DNA of 64,000 nt from the NCBI RefSeq assembly GCF_000014005.1, contig NC_008009.1:682001-746000 (forward strand), written 5' to 3'. The DNA is from Candidatus Koribacter versatilis Ellin345. Its GTDB lineage: Bacteria > Acidobacteriota > Terriglobia > Terriglobales > Acidobacteriaceae. A program made the position numbers and the translations under genes. Position 1 is the stretch's first letter, and the number at the start of each line of letters is the position of its first letter. Below are positions 50,598 to 60,736 of the stretch, in pieces. The notes under the pieces were generated by a model. That model ran no database searches and was not told the origin of the DNA. It saw only the letters and a program-made list of their open reading frames with translations.

Positions 50598-51006
50598 CCG
50601 ACTCCAAAATATTCAGTTTTCAAAGAACTCTGCTGCCCCGAGGGCATGTGGACGCTAGGCCCACTCAACTTGCTACCTAATTCCAGAATATCAAACCGAA
50701 GGGCAAATTCTGCTCTCCGCGTGTCCCTCGCAAGTCTATGATTTAAAGTGTGTTAAGTGGCATGTCCCACAATCCGGGGTCTTGACAGCCGACGTTTGTG
50801 GGATGGTTTTTGGGGGTGGTTTGCCGCAAAAGAGCTACGAAAAAATGACACGCTGAACGCCCTGTTGGCCCCGATGTTCGAATGCTGGAATTCTTCGTCG
50901 CACATGCACACGACCACAGAAACTAGCGGGATAGCGTGGCAAGTCGCGGCCCAAATCGTGTGAACTCTGCGTGTTATCCTTTGCGCCGTAATCTTGGGAG
51001 GTATTT
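50598..51006. other. Gene-free stretch
   Basis: About 400 bases between the eRF1-like operon and the asparaginase-family gene. I find no credible coding frame, RNA gene or repeat of the two families here. The last part must contain the promoter and leader of the downstream gene (AGGAGGT-like GGGAGGT just before 51007). Confidence 0.5.
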
Positions 51007-52215
51007 GTGAAGTTTTCCCGCCGTGAATTTATCGCGACGTCTGCAATTGGTTCGGCTTCTCTTGCACTTGATCTGAATGCGCAATCCAACAATGCTCCTA
51101 AGGCTGCCGGGCCGGGGAAGAACATCCTGATTTGCTCGGCGAATGGTCACAATTATCTCGATCGCGGACACGCCGTACTGGAGAAGGGCGGCGACACGCT
51201 GGACGCGATCATGGAAGTGGTTCGCGGGCCGGAAGAAGATCCGGAAGACGACAGCGTAGGTTACGGCGGGTTGCCGAACGAAGAAGGCGTGGTCGAACTC
51301 GATTCATGTTGTATGCATGGACCAACGCGGCTCGCCGGATCTGTCGGTGGCGTACACGACATCATGCATGTGGCTCTGCTGGCGAAGACAGTGATGGAGC
51401 ACACCGGGCACGTGATGCTGGTTGGCGAAGGCGCGAAGCGTTTTGCGGTCGCGCACGGCTTCCCAACGATGAACCTGCTCACTGAGCACTCGCGCAAAGT
51501 CTGGCTGCTGTGGAAGGAGACAAATTCCAATCAGGACTGGTGGGGGCCAGGACCGGCGAGCCCGCACTTCAAGTTCCCGACGAATGGAACGAAGTCGGAG
51601 GACCTGAAAGAACGTATCCGTGAGATGGAAAAGCTGGCGGAGCAGATCGGAATCGAGCCGGAGCGGCGGATGGCGGCGATCCATCGCGTTCTGTATCCAC
51701 CGACGGGCACGATCAACTGCTCGGCGCTGAAGGCGAACGGCGAGATGAGCGGCGCCACCACAACCAGCGGACTGGCGTGGAAGATCCCTGGGCGCTGCGG
51801 TGATTCGCCGATCATCGGCGCGGGCTGCTACTGCGACCAGGACGTGGGTTCTGCGGGAGCGACGGGCAGCGGCGAAGAGAACATCAAGATCGCCGGCGCG
51901 CACACGATCGTGGAGAACATGCGCCATGGCATGTCGCCAAAAGAGGCGGGCATGGATGCGCTGAAGCGGATCGTGCGGAACTATAACGGGGACATGGCGC
52001 GCCTGAAGTACGTGAGCATGAAGTTCTACATCCTGCGCAAAGACGGCGAGCATGCCGGCGTTTCGATGTGGAGCGGGACGAAAGAAGCTCCGTCGAAGTT
52101 CGCGATCCACGATGGGACGGCGCGGTTCGAGAATGCGGCGTACCTGTATGAAGGCGAGCCGCAGGAGTGGCCGCCGATGCCGGAGTTGCAGACTTCGACG
52201 TATTCGACGCTTTAG
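51007..52215 (+). CDS. Tat-exported glycosylasparaginase/isoaspartyl peptidase-family hydrolase
   Basis: A 402-aa Ntn-hydrolase. A Tat signal (SRREFIATSAIGSASLAL) directs it to the periplasm. GYGGLPNEEGVVELDSCCM is typical of N4-(beta-N-acetylglucosaminyl)-L-asparaginases. The autoprocessing Thr is probably in PTGTINCSALKANGEMSG, followed by TTTSGLAWKIPGRCGDSPII and GAGCYCDQDVGSAGATGSGE. It should cleave itself into alpha and beta chains. Aspartylglucosamine hydrolysis is the family reaction; the bacterial substrate is not certain. GGGAGGT precedes the start. Confidence 0.9.
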   Translation: MKFSRREFIATSAIGSASLALDLNAQSNNAPKAAGPGKNILICSANGHNYLDRGHAVLEKGGDTLDAIMEVVRGPEEDPEDDSVGYGGLPNEEGVVELDSCCMHGPTRLAGSVGGVHDIMHVALLAKTVMEHTGHVMLVGEGAKRFAVAHGFPTMNLLTEHSRKVWLLWKETNSNQDWWGPGPASPHFKFPTNGTKSEDLKERIREMEKLAEQIGIEPERRMAAIHRVLYPPTGTINCSALKANGEMSGATTTSGLAWKIPGRCGDSPIIGAGCYCDQDVGSAGATGSGEENIKIAGAHTIVENMRHGMSPKEAGMDALKRIVRNYNGDMARLKYVSMKFYILRKDGEHAGVSMWSGTKEAPSKFAIHDGTARFENAAYLYEGEPQEWPPMPELQTSTYSTL

Positions 52216-52325
52216 CTCCGTTCAACTCTCATTTCCTGCCATTCGGCCTCGCGGTTCTTACGCGGGGCCGTTTTCTTTGCGAAGATAGAAGTGTGGGGAC
52301 GATTGTCTTTCAAGTCGGGCATATC

Positions 52326-52976
52326 ATGCGCGGGGCGTTTGAGGCGCATATCGTCCAGTTCACGCTGGTCGCGCTGAGCTCTGTCTTTTTCCTGGTGGAT
52401 CCGTTCGCGATCATCCCGACCTTCCTCGTGATGACGGCGCGGCACGATCCCATTACACGCCGGCGGATGGCGGCACGGGCATGCTGGACCGCATTTATTG
52501 TGCTGACGGCATTTGCGTTTGCGGGCACGGCTATCTTCAAAATCTTTGGCATTACTTTGCCGGCATTTGAGATCGCGGGAGGTCTGATCCTATTGCTGAT
52601 CGGGCTCGACATGATGCAGGCCGAGCGTCCGACGCAAGAGGGTTCGCCTGAAACGGCCGAGGGTTCGGTGAAAGACGACGTCAGCATCACGCCGCTCGGC
52701 ATCCCGATGCTTGCCGGGCCCGGAGCGATCTCTACGGTGATGGTGCTGAACGGCACCGCGCGCGATTGGTCCACGACGATTCCGGTATTTGCGGCAATCG
52801 CGCTGACGTGTTTCGCTTCCTACTGGATTTTGCGTGGCGCGGAACGCGTGAGCCAGAAGATGGGACAGACTGGCATCCGTGTGCTGATGCGAATCATGGG
52901 ACTTCTGTTGATGGCGATCGCCATTCAGTTCATGATTAACGGGCTTACCAATCTAGGTGTAATCCACGCTGATTGA
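52326..52976 (+). CDS. MarC-family (UPF0056) integral membrane protein
   Basis: A 216-aa protein with six hydrophobic helices. LSSVFFLVDPFAIIPTFLVM and ITPLGIPMLAGPGAISTVMV are diagnostic of the MarC family, whose transport role is unproven. A GTG at 52293 is a possible earlier start; the ATG at 52326 gives the normal N-terminus. Confidence 0.9.
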   Translation: MRGAFEAHIVQFTLVALSSVFFLVDPFAIIPTFLVMTARHDPITRRRMAARACWTAFIVLTAFAFAGTAIFKIFGITLPAFEIAGGLILLLIGLDMMQAERPTQEGSPETAEGSVKDDVSITPLGIPMLAGPGAISTVMVLNGTARDWSTTIPVFAAIALTCFASYWILRGAERVSQKMGQTGIRVLMRIMGLLLMAIAIQFMINGLTNLGVIHAD

Positions 52977-53096
52977 GTACTTTCGGTACCTTAGACTCCA
53001 CGCTGACACTTTCATCCACCCTGCAATTTGCTGTAAGTTAACTGGGCAGCTCTCAAGCTCACAACCACGGCCTATTTGTATTTGGGAGACCACGAA

Positions 53097-55733
53097 GTGT
53101 CCAATTCCGCCGCCACTTTGACCACGGGCGATCTGGTCGGCAACTACCGGATTCTCGGCCTGCTCGGTGCAGGTGGCATGGGCGTGGTCTATCGCGCGTT
53201 GGACGTGAAGCTGGAGCGCACCGTTGCGCTCAAATTCCTACCGGAACACCAGACCACCAACCAAGACGACCGCAAGCGAGTGCTGCGCGAAGCGCGCACC
53301 GCGTCGCAACTCGACCATCCGAACATTGGCGTGATTCACGGTTTCGAAGAAACCGACGATGGGCGCGTCTTCATCGTGATGGCGTACTACGAGGGCGAGA
53401 CGCTGGCGCGGAAGATTGCGCATGGACCGCTGCCGGTGCCCGAAGCGGTCGATATCGCGATCCAGATTTGCGATGGGCTGGCGGCGGCACATGCGAGCGC
53501 TATCGTTCACCGCGATGTGAAGCCGTCGAACGTGATCATTACACCGCGTGGCGTGGCGAAGATTGTTGACTTCGGCCTGGCGCGGCTCTCGACTGGCGCG
53601 AGCACGCAGAGCATCAGCAGCGGCGGCACGGTGGGTTACATGTCGCCCGAGCAGGCGATGGGCAAGATGGTGGACCAGCACACCGATGTGTGGTCGCTGG
53701 CGGTGACGCTTGCCGAAATGATTACCGGGCGGAATCCGTTCGTCCGCGATTCGGCGGCGGCGACGGTGATTGGCATTGTGAGCGATCCGCCGCAGCCGAT
53801 GGACGAGATTCCGGTGGACCTGCTGCGCATCATCTATCGCGCGCTGGCGAAAGAGCCGGAGCTGCGTTATCAGAACTGCGGCGAGATGCTGCCGGAACTG
53901 AAGGACTTCCGCCGCGAAGTGGAAGTGGCAGTGACAGCGCCGCCAAGTACGCGGAGATCGACGCTGACGGCGAAAGAACTGCGGCCGCTGCTGGAGCATG
54001 CGTCGCGATCGTCGCTGGGGAATGCGCTTACCGTGCAGCATCGCCGGCAACGCTGGCTTGTGGTACTGGCGATTATCGCGATCGTGATCGCTGGACTTTC
54101 CTTCGTACCGCCGGTGCGCGAAAAAGTGACGCAGAGCTTTACGCATTCGGAAGAGCACATTGCGGTGCTGCCGTTCGACAACATTGGCGGCGATGCGTCA
54201 ACCGACGCCGTGGCGCAGGGCCTGATGGATTCGATGACGAATGCGCTGTCGAACCTCGGGACCGTGCAGAAGTCGCTGTGGGTGATTCCGGCGAGTGTGG
54301 TGCGCGGACAGAAGATCACCGACCCGATGATGGCGAATCGTGAACTCGGCGCTACGCTGGTGGTGAAGGGAAGCATCCAGCGTAAAGATCAGACGGTACA
54401 CCTGTCTGTGAACCTGATTGATGCGAAGAACCTGCGACAGATCGGGTCGGCATCGCTGGAAGACAGTTCCGGAGATTTGGCTGCACTTCAAAATGAAGCC
54501 GTGTCACGGTTGGCGCGGTTGATGAATATCAAAGTCAGCGCCGACTTCCTGAAGACGACGGGCGGCAGCGTTGCGCCGGCGGCGTATGAGTCGTATCTGA
54601 AAGCGCTCGGGTTGATGCAGCGTTATGACAAGCCGGGGAATCTCGACCAGGCAATTACAGCGCTGAAGAGTGCCGTGGAAACCGATCCGCGATTTGCGCT
54701 GGGATATGCGCAATTGGGCGAGGCGTTTCGGTTGAAGTACAACCTCGACGTGAATCCGAAGTGGATTGAGCAAGCGAAGACGTACAGCCAGAAGGCCGTT
54801 GAACTGGATGATCATGTTCCGGCGGTGTACGTGACGTTGGGACGCATTCATGAGGCCGCTGGCGAACATGATCTGGCGGTGCAGGAGTTTCAACGCGCGC
54901 TGGCGCTGGATGCGCGCAGTGCGAACGCACTGAATGGACTTGCGCACAGCCAGGAGAGCGCGGGCCATGTAGCCGAAGCGGAGGCGACGTTTAAGAAGGC
55001 TGCGGCGCTGCGGCCCGATTATTGGGACGTCTACAACGAGATGGGGCTGTTCTACGATCGCCAGAGCAAATACAAAGAGGCGATCGAACAGCTCAAGCGT
55101 GCGGTGCAACTGACGCCCGACAATTCGCAGGTGTACTCCAATCTTGCTGCGGTTTATATCGACAGCGCCGATCCGAAGTTGCGTGGCGATGCCGAGCAGG
55201 CGCTGAAGAAATCGATTGATCTGAGTCCGACGTATTTTGCGTATGCGAACTTGGGCTCGCTGTACTTCGATGAGAAGCGGTATGCAGAAGCCGCGTCGGT
55301 GTTGGAGAAGGCGCTGCAGATCAACGGCGACAATTATCTCGTCTGGATCTGGCTGATGAATTCCTACGATTGGCTGGGTGAGCAAGACAAGTCTGCCGCC
55401 GCCGCGGACAAGGCATTCGGGCTGCTGTCGAAAGAAGCACAAGCGAAGCCGCGCGATGCGTCGGCACAGGTGATCCTCGCGGACCTGAGTGCGAGAAAGA
55501 AGCTGACGGACAAAGCCATGGGCCATCTGCAGACGGCGTTGGCTCTGGCGCCGGACGATCCGGACATTCTCGCTGATGCGGCCAGTGCCTATGAACTTAT
55601 GGGCAATCGCGCGAAGGCATTAGCAGCGGCGCACAAAGCGCTCGACAAAGGATTCTCGCTGGACAAGCTGAAGAACGACCACGTACTGCAGGGCCTGGTT
55701 ACAGATCCAAGTTTTCAAGGTACCGCGAAATAG
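53097..55733 (+). CDS. Membrane Ser/Thr protein kinase with TPR sensor region
   Basis: An 878-aa Hanks-type kinase. The kinase domain (about 15-275) has the G-loop LGAGGMGVVY, the ATP lysine in VALKF (about residue 46), the catalytic HRDVKPSN (Asp about 150), DFG (about 158) and MSPEQ. One membrane helix (WLVVLAIIAIVIAGLSFV, about 320-340) is followed by a TolB/adenylate-cyclase-type N-terminal domain (IAVLPFDNIGGDASTDA) and about ten TPRs to the C-terminus. This topology puts the TPR part in the periplasm. The GTG at 53097 is favoured by GGGAGA eight bases upstream; a TTG at 53076 is in frame. The small gene at 55758 is likely co-transcribed. Confidence 0.93.
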   Translation: MSNSAATLTTGDLVGNYRILGLLGAGGMGVVYRALDVKLERTVALKFLPEHQTTNQDDRKRVLREARTASQLDHPNIGVIHGFEETDDGRVFIVMAYYEGETLARKIAHGPLPVPEAVDIAIQICDGLAAAHASAIVHRDVKPSNVIITPRGVAKIVDFGLARLSTGASTQSISSGGTVGYMSPEQAMGKMVDQHTDVWSLAVTLAEMITGRNPFVRDSAAATVIGIVSDPPQPMDEIPVDLLRIIYRALAKEPELRYQNCGEMLPELKDFRREVEVAVTAPPSTRRSTLTAKELRPLLEHASRSSLGNALTVQHRRQRWLVVLAIIAIVIAGLSFVPPVREKVTQSFTHSEEHIAVLPFDNIGGDASTDAVAQGLMDSMTNALSNLGTVQKSLWVIPASVVRGQKITDPMMANRELGATLVVKGSIQRKDQTVHLSVNLIDAKNLRQIGSASLEDSSGDLAALQNEAVSRLARLMNIKVSADFLKTTGGSVAPAAYESYLKALGLMQRYDKPGNLDQAITALKSAVETDPRFALGYAQLGEAFRLKYNLDVNPKWIEQAKTYSQKAVELDDHVPAVYVTLGRIHEAAGEHDLAVQEFQRALALDARSANALNGLAHSQESAGHVAEAEATFKKAAALRPDYWDVYNEMGLFYDRQSKYKEAIEQLKRAVQLTPDNSQVYSNLAAVYIDSADPKLRGDAEQALKKSIDLSPTYFAYANLGSLYFDEKRYAEAASVLEKALQINGDNYLVWIWLMNSYDWLGEQDKSAAAADKAFGLLSKEAQAKPRDASAQVILADLSARKKLTDKAMGHLQTALALAPDDPDILADAASAYELMGNRAKALAAAHKALDKGFSLDKLKNDHVLQGLVTDPSFQGTAK

Positions 55734-55757
55734 CACGACCTGAGAGAGAGGAGAACG

Positions 55758-56093
55758 ATGTCAAGCCCGATCATCCTGACTGTGAATTGGAGCGCGACGA
55801 GCGGATATTCTTTAACGCCGCCGAACCCAGACATTAACAACGGAGGGACAGCACGATTTACCTCCCCTAACAAACCGGCCACGATTCACTTCACTCCCAC
55901 GAATACGCCATTCGGGGCAAGCAAAATGGTGCCGATGGGCGGTTCCGTCGATGTCCCTGTAGGGGCGGCGGAATACCAAGTGCAGTATTCCATCGCCGCC
56001 GTGCAGGCCACTACGGGGGTGGCTGCGACCGCGGGCACCTCGACGGTGCGACTCGGAGTGTCGAGTGGCACGATCAAGGTTGGTTCTGGATAG
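55758..56093 (+). CDS. Small beta-rich hypothetical protein
   Basis: A 111-aa protein with no signal peptide or cysteines, rich in Thr, Ser, Gly and Pro (IILTVNWSATSGYSLTPPNP, VDVPVGAAEYQVQYSIAAVQ). It follows the kinase gene by 24 bases with GAGAGAGGAG before the ATG, so it could be a kinase partner or substrate. No family recognised. Confidence 0.6.
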   Translation: MSSPIILTVNWSATSGYSLTPPNPDINNGGTARFTSPNKPATIHFTPTNTPFGASKMVPMGGSVDVPVGAAEYQVQYSIAAVQATTGVAATAGTSTVRLGVSSGTIKVGSG

Positions 56094-56113
56094 TTAGAGG
56101 CGGGTTCGCTTTC

Positions 56114-56137
56114 AGGCGGCCGGGATGGCCGCCTTTT
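56114..56137 (+). terminator. Terminator of the kinase operon
   Basis: AGGCGGCC pairs with GGCCGCCT around GGGAT and is followed by TTT. It lies 20 bases after the stop of the small gene. Confidence 0.88.
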
Positions 56138-56224
56138 CAATTTGGATCGCTGGCAGTCTTGTCAGTTGCAAATTGCAGTCTTCAGCCGGAGATTCGTCTG
56201 TCGTCCTATTCAGTGGAGGTCATG

Positions 56225-56788
56225 ATGGATAGCAGTCTGGCCAAAGTAGCGCAGCGAGCTTCCGGATTCTCACTCGTTCTTTCGGTATTGCTGATCGTCT
56301 TCGGCGTGCTGGCGATTATGTTGCCGGTGGCGATGTCGCTCGGTGTGGTGATCGTGGTTGCGTGGCTGCTGATCATCAGCGGCGTCGTGCAAGGAGTGCA
56401 TTCGTTTCGGTGCGAAGGGATCGGCAGCAAGATCTGGCGGCTACTGGTGGCGCTGATTTACGTCAGCATGGGAATTTATTTGCGCGTGAACCTGCACATC
56501 GGGCTTGCTGCGCTCACGCTGGCGATGATCATTTTCTGCGTGTCGCAGGGAATCTTCACAATCGGTGCGTACCTCATGACGCGCAGCAGTGGCGCATCGG
56601 GATGGATGCTGTTCGACGGCTTCATCACACTGATCCTCGGGATCATGATTTGGCGACATTGGCCGGCGTCGTCGTTTTGGGTGCTGGGAACGTTTGCGGG
56701 CATCAACATGGTCGTCAGCGGCATGTCGCGACTGGGACTCACACTCGCGGTGCGACGAGCGTTGAAAATGTCGGCACAAGCGGCGTAA
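56225..56788 (+). CDS. HdeD-family (DUF308) membrane protein
   Basis: A 187-aa inner-membrane protein with six helices in three pairs, the HdeD/DUF308 pattern (LIVFGVLAIMLPVAMSLGVV, SGVVQGVHSF, DGFITLILGIMIW). HdeD is linked to acid resistance in enterobacteria; that role is not shown here. Two ATGs (56222, 56225) follow GGAGGT; the second has the better spacing. Confidence 0.85.
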   Translation: MDSSLAKVAQRASGFSLVLSVLLIVFGVLAIMLPVAMSLGVVIVVAWLLIISGVVQGVHSFRCEGIGSKIWRLLVALIYVSMGIYLRVNLHIGLAALTLAMIIFCVSQGIFTIGAYLMTRSSGASGWMLFDGFITLILGIMIWRHWPASSFWVLGTFAGINMVVSGMSRLGLTLAVRRALKMSAQAA

Positions 56789-56899
56789 GTTCCCGAAAAC
56801 AGGCAGGTTCAAACGTAGGTAACGGCGCACGAGATTTCTTGCAAGGAATTCAGCGGAGTTCGTTCTAGTATCGGGGGCAGAATTTTCGAATAACGAACT

Positions 56900-59800
56900 A
56901 TGCTTGAGATCATTGCGCTCGTCGCGCTCGTCCTCGCATTGTTGTGCCTTGCGGGAAGTTCCACCCCGTACGCAGTTTTCTTCATGTCCATTTCCGTTGC
57001 CTGCGCTGCCTGGCGCGCTTATCGCGCGCGCGAGGCTGCGGACCGTGCGCAACGCGAGCTGAACGATCTTCGCGCAGAAATGCAGCGACTGACGACGCTC
57101 TCGGAGCGGGCAGTCCGGATTGCCGCAGAGACGGCGAACCAGGTGATGGCGCGGACGGTAAGCGCTCCGCCGGCGGATGCCGTGCGGCCTGCTGCTCCAC
57201 CTTCAACACCTCAAGGAAAACCAGAATTTGTCAGCGCGCTGGATGTGGCTGCGGAAGTGCCGAAGTTTGTGGCGAAGCCAGAGGCTGAGGTGAAAGCAGC
57301 GGCTCCGATCGCGCCGAAGATCGTAGTTCCGCCGGCGCCGGTGGTTCCTCCACCACCATCCGCTCCTCCTCAGCAGGTTTCTGCGCCGCCACCGCCGGCT
57401 CCACGCGTTGTGGAACCAGCGTCTCCTGCTCCGCCGCAGAGGCCAGCGGCTCCGCCAGTGCCGTCGTTCGCGACGGTAGGCAAGCCGTCGAAGGCGGCGA
57501 GCGAGCGGATGCGGTCAGCACTGAACTTGGAACAGGTGCTCGGCACGAACTGGTTGAACAAGATTGGCGTGATCATTCTTGTTCTGGGCATCGCGTTGTT
57601 TGGCATTTACGAGCTCGGACAGCTTGGGCCGCTGGGTAAGGTCGGCTTAAGTCTCGCTGTTTCGCTTGCACTTCTCGGTGGCGGAATCTATCTCGAACGC
57701 AAAGACCGCTACAAAGTTCTTGGTCGCACGGGAATCGGCGGCGGCTGGGCGCTGCTCTTTTTCACTACCTACGCGCTGGATCACGTCATGGCAATGCGGG
57801 TGATGAGTTCGGATGCGCTCGACTCGCTGCTCATGCTGGTGGTCGCGGGCGCGATGGTCGCGCATACCCTGCGATACAAGTCGCAACTTGTTACCGGATT
57901 TGCGTTCCTGCTTGCGTATTCCACGGTTGCTCTGAGCCACGACACGGTTTACAGCCTGGCAGCGGGAGCGATTCTGGCGACAGCAATCGTCGCCATCGTT
58001 TTGAAGATGGACTGGTTCGAACTCGAAGTCTTCGCGATTCTCTCGAGTTATGGGAACCATTTTTACTGGCTCTATCGGCTGCTGGGCGAGCACGGGGCGG
58101 AGGGGCATCCGTTCCCGGAATTCATGGTTAGTGCCTCGCTGCTCGTCTTCTACTGGGCGATTTTCCGGGTGTCGTACGTGGTGCGGCGGGTTGCAACGGC
58201 GTCGGAGGAGAATCTTTCGACCGTTGCAGCGCTGCTCAATACCGTGCTGTTGTTGGCGGTGATGAAGTTCCAGTCGGCGCGGCCGGAGCTGGCGTTCTAT
58301 GCGCTCTTGATCCTGGGCGCGATGGAATTCACCATCGCGCAGTTGAGCATTACACGGCGTCGCCGCATCGCTTTTGTGGTGCTGACGATGCTCGGCACGG
58401 CGCTGATGATTGCCGCGGTACCGTTCAAGTTCTCCGGCGGGAACGTTTCGATCTTGTGGCTGGCGGGTGGAGAAGTGCTGTTGTTCGCCGGGATCTTTTC
58501 TTCCGAACACCTGTTCCGCAGATTGGGGATGGTGACCGGCTTCGTCGTCCTTGGCCAGGTTTTGATCGTCGAATTCCCGCGCATGATTGCTGTGCGCGCG
58601 ACTTCGCCCGAGCTAGCTCTCATCAAGCAAGGCGTGGTACTGCTTGCCGGCGCCGTGGTTTTCTACGGGAACAACGCTCTGCTGCGGATGCGATGGCCGC
58701 GAATGTTCAGCGAGTACTTCGATGATTTACTGCTGACTGCGACGTCGTATCCCGGCGCAGTCACGCTGGGGCTGGGATGCTGGGCGGCGTTTGTGCACGA
58801 CAGCATGGCGGTGGCATTTGCGGCGGCCATGCTCGCGGTTGCGGTGATCGCATACTGGTTGAAGTCGTGGCACGTACAAATCCAGTTTGGCGCGCTGGGA
58901 GTCGTCGCGGTTGCGCGCTGCCTCACTTATAACGCGCATTGGGACACGCCACACCATTTGCCGTGGCGCATTGGATCTTTGATCGCAATTGCTGCGGTTT
59001 TCTACATCGCGGCGAGGTTTACGCAGCACAACGCGGCGAGCGACCAACAACTCATCCGTGGCCTGACTGCGGCGACCGGCACGGCACTCGTGGGTCTGCT
59101 GTTCGTCTCAGAAGTCCCAGCGGTGTGGCAACCCCTGGCGTTCGCGCTGTTTGCGCTCGGCCTGGTTGAGTCGGCGCGACTCACGGGCTATCTCCCGCTG
59201 CGTTGGCACACGCATGTTGTCGCGGCGACGGCGGTTGTCTTCGCGGCGGCGACGAGAGTTTCCACCACGCCACTCTGGCACTCGATTCATACCGGCCTTT
59301 GGAAGCTGATTCCGGTTGTCGCAGTGTTCTATGTTCTTGGTCTGCGGGCAGCGAAGATTCGCGATTCTTACGTCGAATGGGTCGGAACAGCCTACAGCTG
59401 GGCTGCCAGCGCTCTGGCGGTCTGGCTGCTATACGAAGGCCTCAATCAGCGGTACGTCGCGGCGGCGTGGATTGTGTATGCGTGCATCCTGATGGTGGTG
59501 AGTCGTTGGCGCGGATGGACCTCGCCAGCCTGGCAAGCATTGGTGATTGGCGGATTTGCGTCGGTTCAGGTGGGAGTCGTTAACCTGCTGGAGAGCACAC
59601 CCGGCGTGCACAACACGTTACGGCTTTCGATGTGCGGCATTGTGATTGGCGGACTCTATCTGCTCTCGCAGACGCTGCGTTTGCCTGATCAGTGGCGCAA
59701 ACAGGAGTTCGAACAACTGCACTCGTGGCTGGCGACCGGGCTTCTCGCAACGTTGCTCTGGTACGAATTGCCGGCGGTGAGCGTCGCAGTGGCGTGGGCG

Positions 59801-60736
59801 TTGCTGGGCCTTGCCGTCTATGAGTTCGGCTCCATCCGCAAGTTGGCGCACATGCGTTGGCAGGGATATCTCGTACTGCTCGCTTCCTTCGGACGCATCT
59901 TCTTTGCGAACCTTTCCGCGGGGACCCCCGGCGATTGGCTGAGCACGCGCATGGTGACGGTGTTGCCGATTGCCGCGATCTATTACTTCGTATTCGGACG
60001 CGAAGTGGAATCGGAGAAAGTGCGCCGCTGGAATATCTCGCTGATCTTCGCCTACCTCGGTACTGCGGCGGTGATGGCGGTGTTCTATTTCCAATTTGCG
60101 AATGAATGGGTGGTGGTTGCCTGGGCAGCGCTGGTGCCGGTTCTGCTCGCGCTGGCTCTGCTTCTGAAGCAGAACGTGTTCGCGCAGCAGACGGTGCTGA
60201 TGAGCCTTGCGGTGTTGGTGCGCGGAATGCTGCACAATTTGTTTGGCGGTAGCTATTTCAGCGGCTCCGATTGGCGGGGTCGGTTTGGGGTGTTGGGGAC
60301 GGCGGTGCTGTTGCTCCTCGCAGCGCTGCCGCTTGCGTTTGAATATCGCCGCAGGTATGCGGTGGATCCGGCATTGCGTGGACTACGCCGTGCGTTTGCT
60401 TTGGCGATACATCGTATCGAGCAGCCGATTTTCTTCGTTGCGATCGCGCTGCTGACGACGATGCTGACGCTAAAAATGGACCACGGGATGATCACGTTGG
60501 CTTGGGGCGTGGAGGCTGTCGTCATCTTTGTGAGCGCCCTCGCACTGAAAGAGCGTTCATTCCGGCTGACGGGCTTGATACTTCTCCTGATGTGTGTCGG
60601 CAAGATCATCGTGATTGACGCCTGGCGGCTGGCAATACGAGACCGCTACCTGACGTTCATCGGATTGGGCGCATCGCTGATCCTTGTGTCGTTCCTCTAC
60701 AGCAAATACAGCGAGAGGATCCGGCAATATCTATGA
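56900..60736 (+). CDS. Very large DUF2339 multi-pass membrane protein
   Basis: A 1278-aa protein. A short N-terminal hydrophobic region and coiled coil (REAADRAQRELNDLRAEMQR) precede a long Pro/Ala-rich linker (about 95-205). The rest holds over thirty hydrophobic helices, starting after LNLEQVLGTNWLNKIGVIIL, the characteristic opening of DUF2339 proteins. Function of the family is unknown. The last four bases overlap the following M48 gene, so the two are translationally coupled. Confidence 0.85.
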   Translation: MLEIIALVALVLALLCLAGSSTPYAVFFMSISVACAAWRAYRAREAADRAQRELNDLRAEMQRLTTLSERAVRIAAETANQVMARTVSAPPADAVRPAAPPSTPQGKPEFVSALDVAAEVPKFVAKPEAEVKAAAPIAPKIVVPPAPVVPPPPSAPPQQVSAPPPPAPRVVEPASPAPPQRPAAPPVPSFATVGKPSKAASERMRSALNLEQVLGTNWLNKIGVIILVLGIALFGIYELGQLGPLGKVGLSLAVSLALLGGGIYLERKDRYKVLGRTGIGGGWALLFFTTYALDHVMAMRVMSSDALDSLLMLVVAGAMVAHTLRYKSQLVTGFAFLLAYSTVALSHDTVYSLAAGAILATAIVAIVLKMDWFELEVFAILSSYGNHFYWLYRLLGEHGAEGHPFPEFMVSASLLVFYWAIFRVSYVVRRVATASEENLSTVAALLNTVLLLAVMKFQSARPELAFYALLILGAMEFTIAQLSITRRRRIAFVVLTMLGTALMIAAVPFKFSGGNVSILWLAGGEVLLFAGIFSSEHLFRRLGMVTGFVVLGQVLIVEFPRMIAVRATSPELALIKQGVVLLAGAVVFYGNNALLRMRWPRMFSEYFDDLLLTATSYPGAVTLGLGCWAAFVHDSMAVAFAAAMLAVAVIAYWLKSWHVQIQFGALGVVAVARCLTYNAHWDTPHHLPWRIGSLIAIAAVFYIAARFTQHNAASDQQLIRGLTAATGTALVGLLFVSEVPAVWQPLAFALFALGLVESARLTGYLPLRWHTHVVAATAVVFAAATRVSTTPLWHSIHTGLWKLIPVVAVFYVLGLRAAKIRDSYVEWVGTAYSWAASALAVWLLYEGLNQRYVAAAWIVYACILMVVSRWRGWTSPAWQALVIGGFASVQVGVVNLLESTPGVHNTLRLSMCGIVIGGLYLLSQTLRLPDQWRKQEFEQLHSWLATGLLATLLWYELPAVSVAVAWALLGLAVYEFGSIRKLAHMRWQGYLVLLASFGRIFFANLSAGTPGDWLSTRMVTVLPIAAIYYFVFGREVESEKVRRWNISLIFAYLGTAAVMAVFYFQFANEWVVVAWAALVPVLLALALLLKQNVFAQQTVLMSLAVLVRGMLHNLFGGSYFSGSDWRGRFGVLGTAVLLLLAALPLAFEYRRRYAVDPALRGLRRAFALAIHRIEQPIFFVAIALLTTMLTLKMDHGMITLAWGVEAVVIFVSALALKERSFRLTGLILLLMCVGKIIVIDAWRLAIRDRYLTFIGLGASLILVSFLYSKYSERIRQYL

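Noticed and set aside
50757-50963. 68-codon open frame in the gap before the asparaginase-family gene
   Set aside because: No start signal or recognisable sequence; probably chance.
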